From Thermoleophilales bacterium (lineage in GTDB: Bacteria; Actinomycetota; Thermoleophilia; Solirubrobacterales; 70-9), in contig JACJWZ010000002.1 in assembly GCA_020636895.1 (NCBI GenBank), forward strand, positions 1,099,607 to 1,163,606: DNA of 64,000 bases, given 5' to 3'. Each line of letters opens with the position of its first letter. The stretch's first letter is position 1. A program made the position numbers and the translations under genes. Positions 63,381 to 64,000 of the stretch are shown piece by piece. The notes below the pieces were generated by a model. The model was not told the origin of the DNA, did no database searches, and saw only the letters and a list, made by a program, of their open reading frames with translations.

Positions 63381-64000
63381 ATGCTCTACGCAACGCCGCC
63401 TGTCCCTGATGACCTGCACCACCAGCTGGCCGAACTCGACCAGCTGCGAAAGCGCTTGGGGGAGGACGGATTGACGTTCAGTCCCTGGCTGGGAACGCTC
63501 CGGCGTGAGGTACGGGCCAAGACGGTGGAAAGCTCGATCTCCATCGAAGGCTTCGACGTCTCAGAGGGGGAGGCGCTCGCACTTCTCGAAGGAGGTGCCG
63601 CGAAGCCCGACGACGACGATCGGCTGGCCTTCGCCTGCTACGCCCGCGCGATGGACCACGTCGGCGTCCTTGCCACCGACCCGACCTTCACCTGGTCGGA
63701 CCGGGTCATCCTCGACCTGCACTTCGACGCCTGCCACTTCCAGAAGGACCGGAGCCCGGGCCACTGGCGATCCGGGCCTATCGCCGTCACCGGAAGCCAT
63801 GGGGGCATCGCCTACCAGGGGCCCCCCGGCGAGGAGGTGGTGCAGCTCATGGAGGAGGTCGTCACCTGCCTGCAGACGGACGACGACACCCATCCCGTCG
63901 TCAGGGCGGCGATGGCCCACCTGCACGTCGTCTCCGTCCATCCGTTCCGCGACGGGAACGGAAGGCTCAGCCGGATCGTCCAGTCGCTCGCCCTCGCGCT
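63381..64000 (+). CDS. Fic/DOC family AMP-transferase, 3' end cut by window edge
   Basis: 206 residues visible. The N-terminal inhibitory helix motif is SSISIEGF ([S/T]xxxE[G/N] form), which in the family blocks ATP binding. The core motif HPFRDGNGR is complete, including the catalytic His. An upstream flap segment SGPIAVTGSHGGIAYQGPP precedes it. Predicted to add AMP or another nucleotide part to proteins. Any C-terminal winged helix lies outside the window. Confidence 0.93.
   Translation, partial: MLYATPPVPDDLHHQLAELDQLRKRLGEDGLTFSPWLGTLRREVRAKTVESSISIEGFDVSEGEALALLEGGAAKPDDDDRLAFACYARAMDHVGVLATDPTFTWSDRVILDLHFDACHFQKDRSPGHWRSGPIAVTGSHGGIAYQGPPGEEVVQLMEEVVTCLQTDDDTHPVVRAAMAHLHVVSVHPFRDGNGRLSRIVQSLALA

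Overview
The window is about 70% G+C and carries a chromosome-origin neighbourhood typical of an actinobacterium. It has FhaA/FhaB/PP2C/Ser-Thr kinase signalling genes, dnaA-dnaN-recF-dciA-gyrB-gyrA, rpmH-rnpA-yidD-yidC-jag-rsmG-parA-parB, frequent GTG/TTG starts, overlapping stop/start codons, and several start codons lying 6-9 nt after a TAnnnT box, which suggests leaderless mRNAs. Gene style (DUF4446-pheA, DUF11 giants, CRTAC1 proteins, TAGACT-type promoters) suggests class Thermoleophilia (Solirubrobacterales-like). That placement is an inference, since no rRNA is present.

Layout. 1-3.7 kb: a minus-strand phospho-signalling operon (kinase, FhaA, FhaB, PP2C phosphatase running off the left edge). 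3.8-7.2 kb: plus-strand membrane protein, DUF4446, prephenate dehydratase and HNH protein. 7.2-7.6 kb: an intergenic region holding a compact unit, namely a hairpin with a Shine-Dalgarno sequence in its loop, a 14-codon reading frame and a hairpin at its stop. 7.7-17.1 kb: replication genes on the minus strand. 17.2-21.9 kb: the divergent ribosomal protein/RNase P/membrane insertion/segregation operon, with two parS sites inside the yidD coding sequence. 22-31 kb: tRNA-Ile, bifunctional nuclease, cupin, beta-lactamase-fold lipoprotein, ddl, PLP aminotransferase, lipoproteins, phosphodiesterase and GtrA. 31-39.6 kb: GT87-like glycosyltransferase, V8-type protease, a second kinase, RecD2 and a VapBC pair.

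39.7-51.8 kb encodes large exported proteins: a CRTAC1/FG-GAP protein, a YVTN propeller with PKD domain, and a 2297-residue protein with about 13 DUF11 repeats followed 4 bp later by an L,D-transpeptidase. From about 52 kb to the right edge the content is accessory: Phd/PIN, AbiEi/AbiEii-like type IV pair, HicB with a decapitated hicA, a RecQ helicase fused to a phosphoribosyltransferase-like domain, TacA/TacT, a DUF4143 ATPase, a pRiA4b ORF-3 protein and Fic. This is a toxin-antitoxin and defence-like island.

Three families of non-coding repeats or palindromes are not explained by the genes: a nested palindrome present three times (4995, 43494, 55315), a CAACATGTTG-centred hairpin present twice with a covarying base pair (41664, 57566), and a 20-bp dyad present as an inverted pair (52383, 52647).
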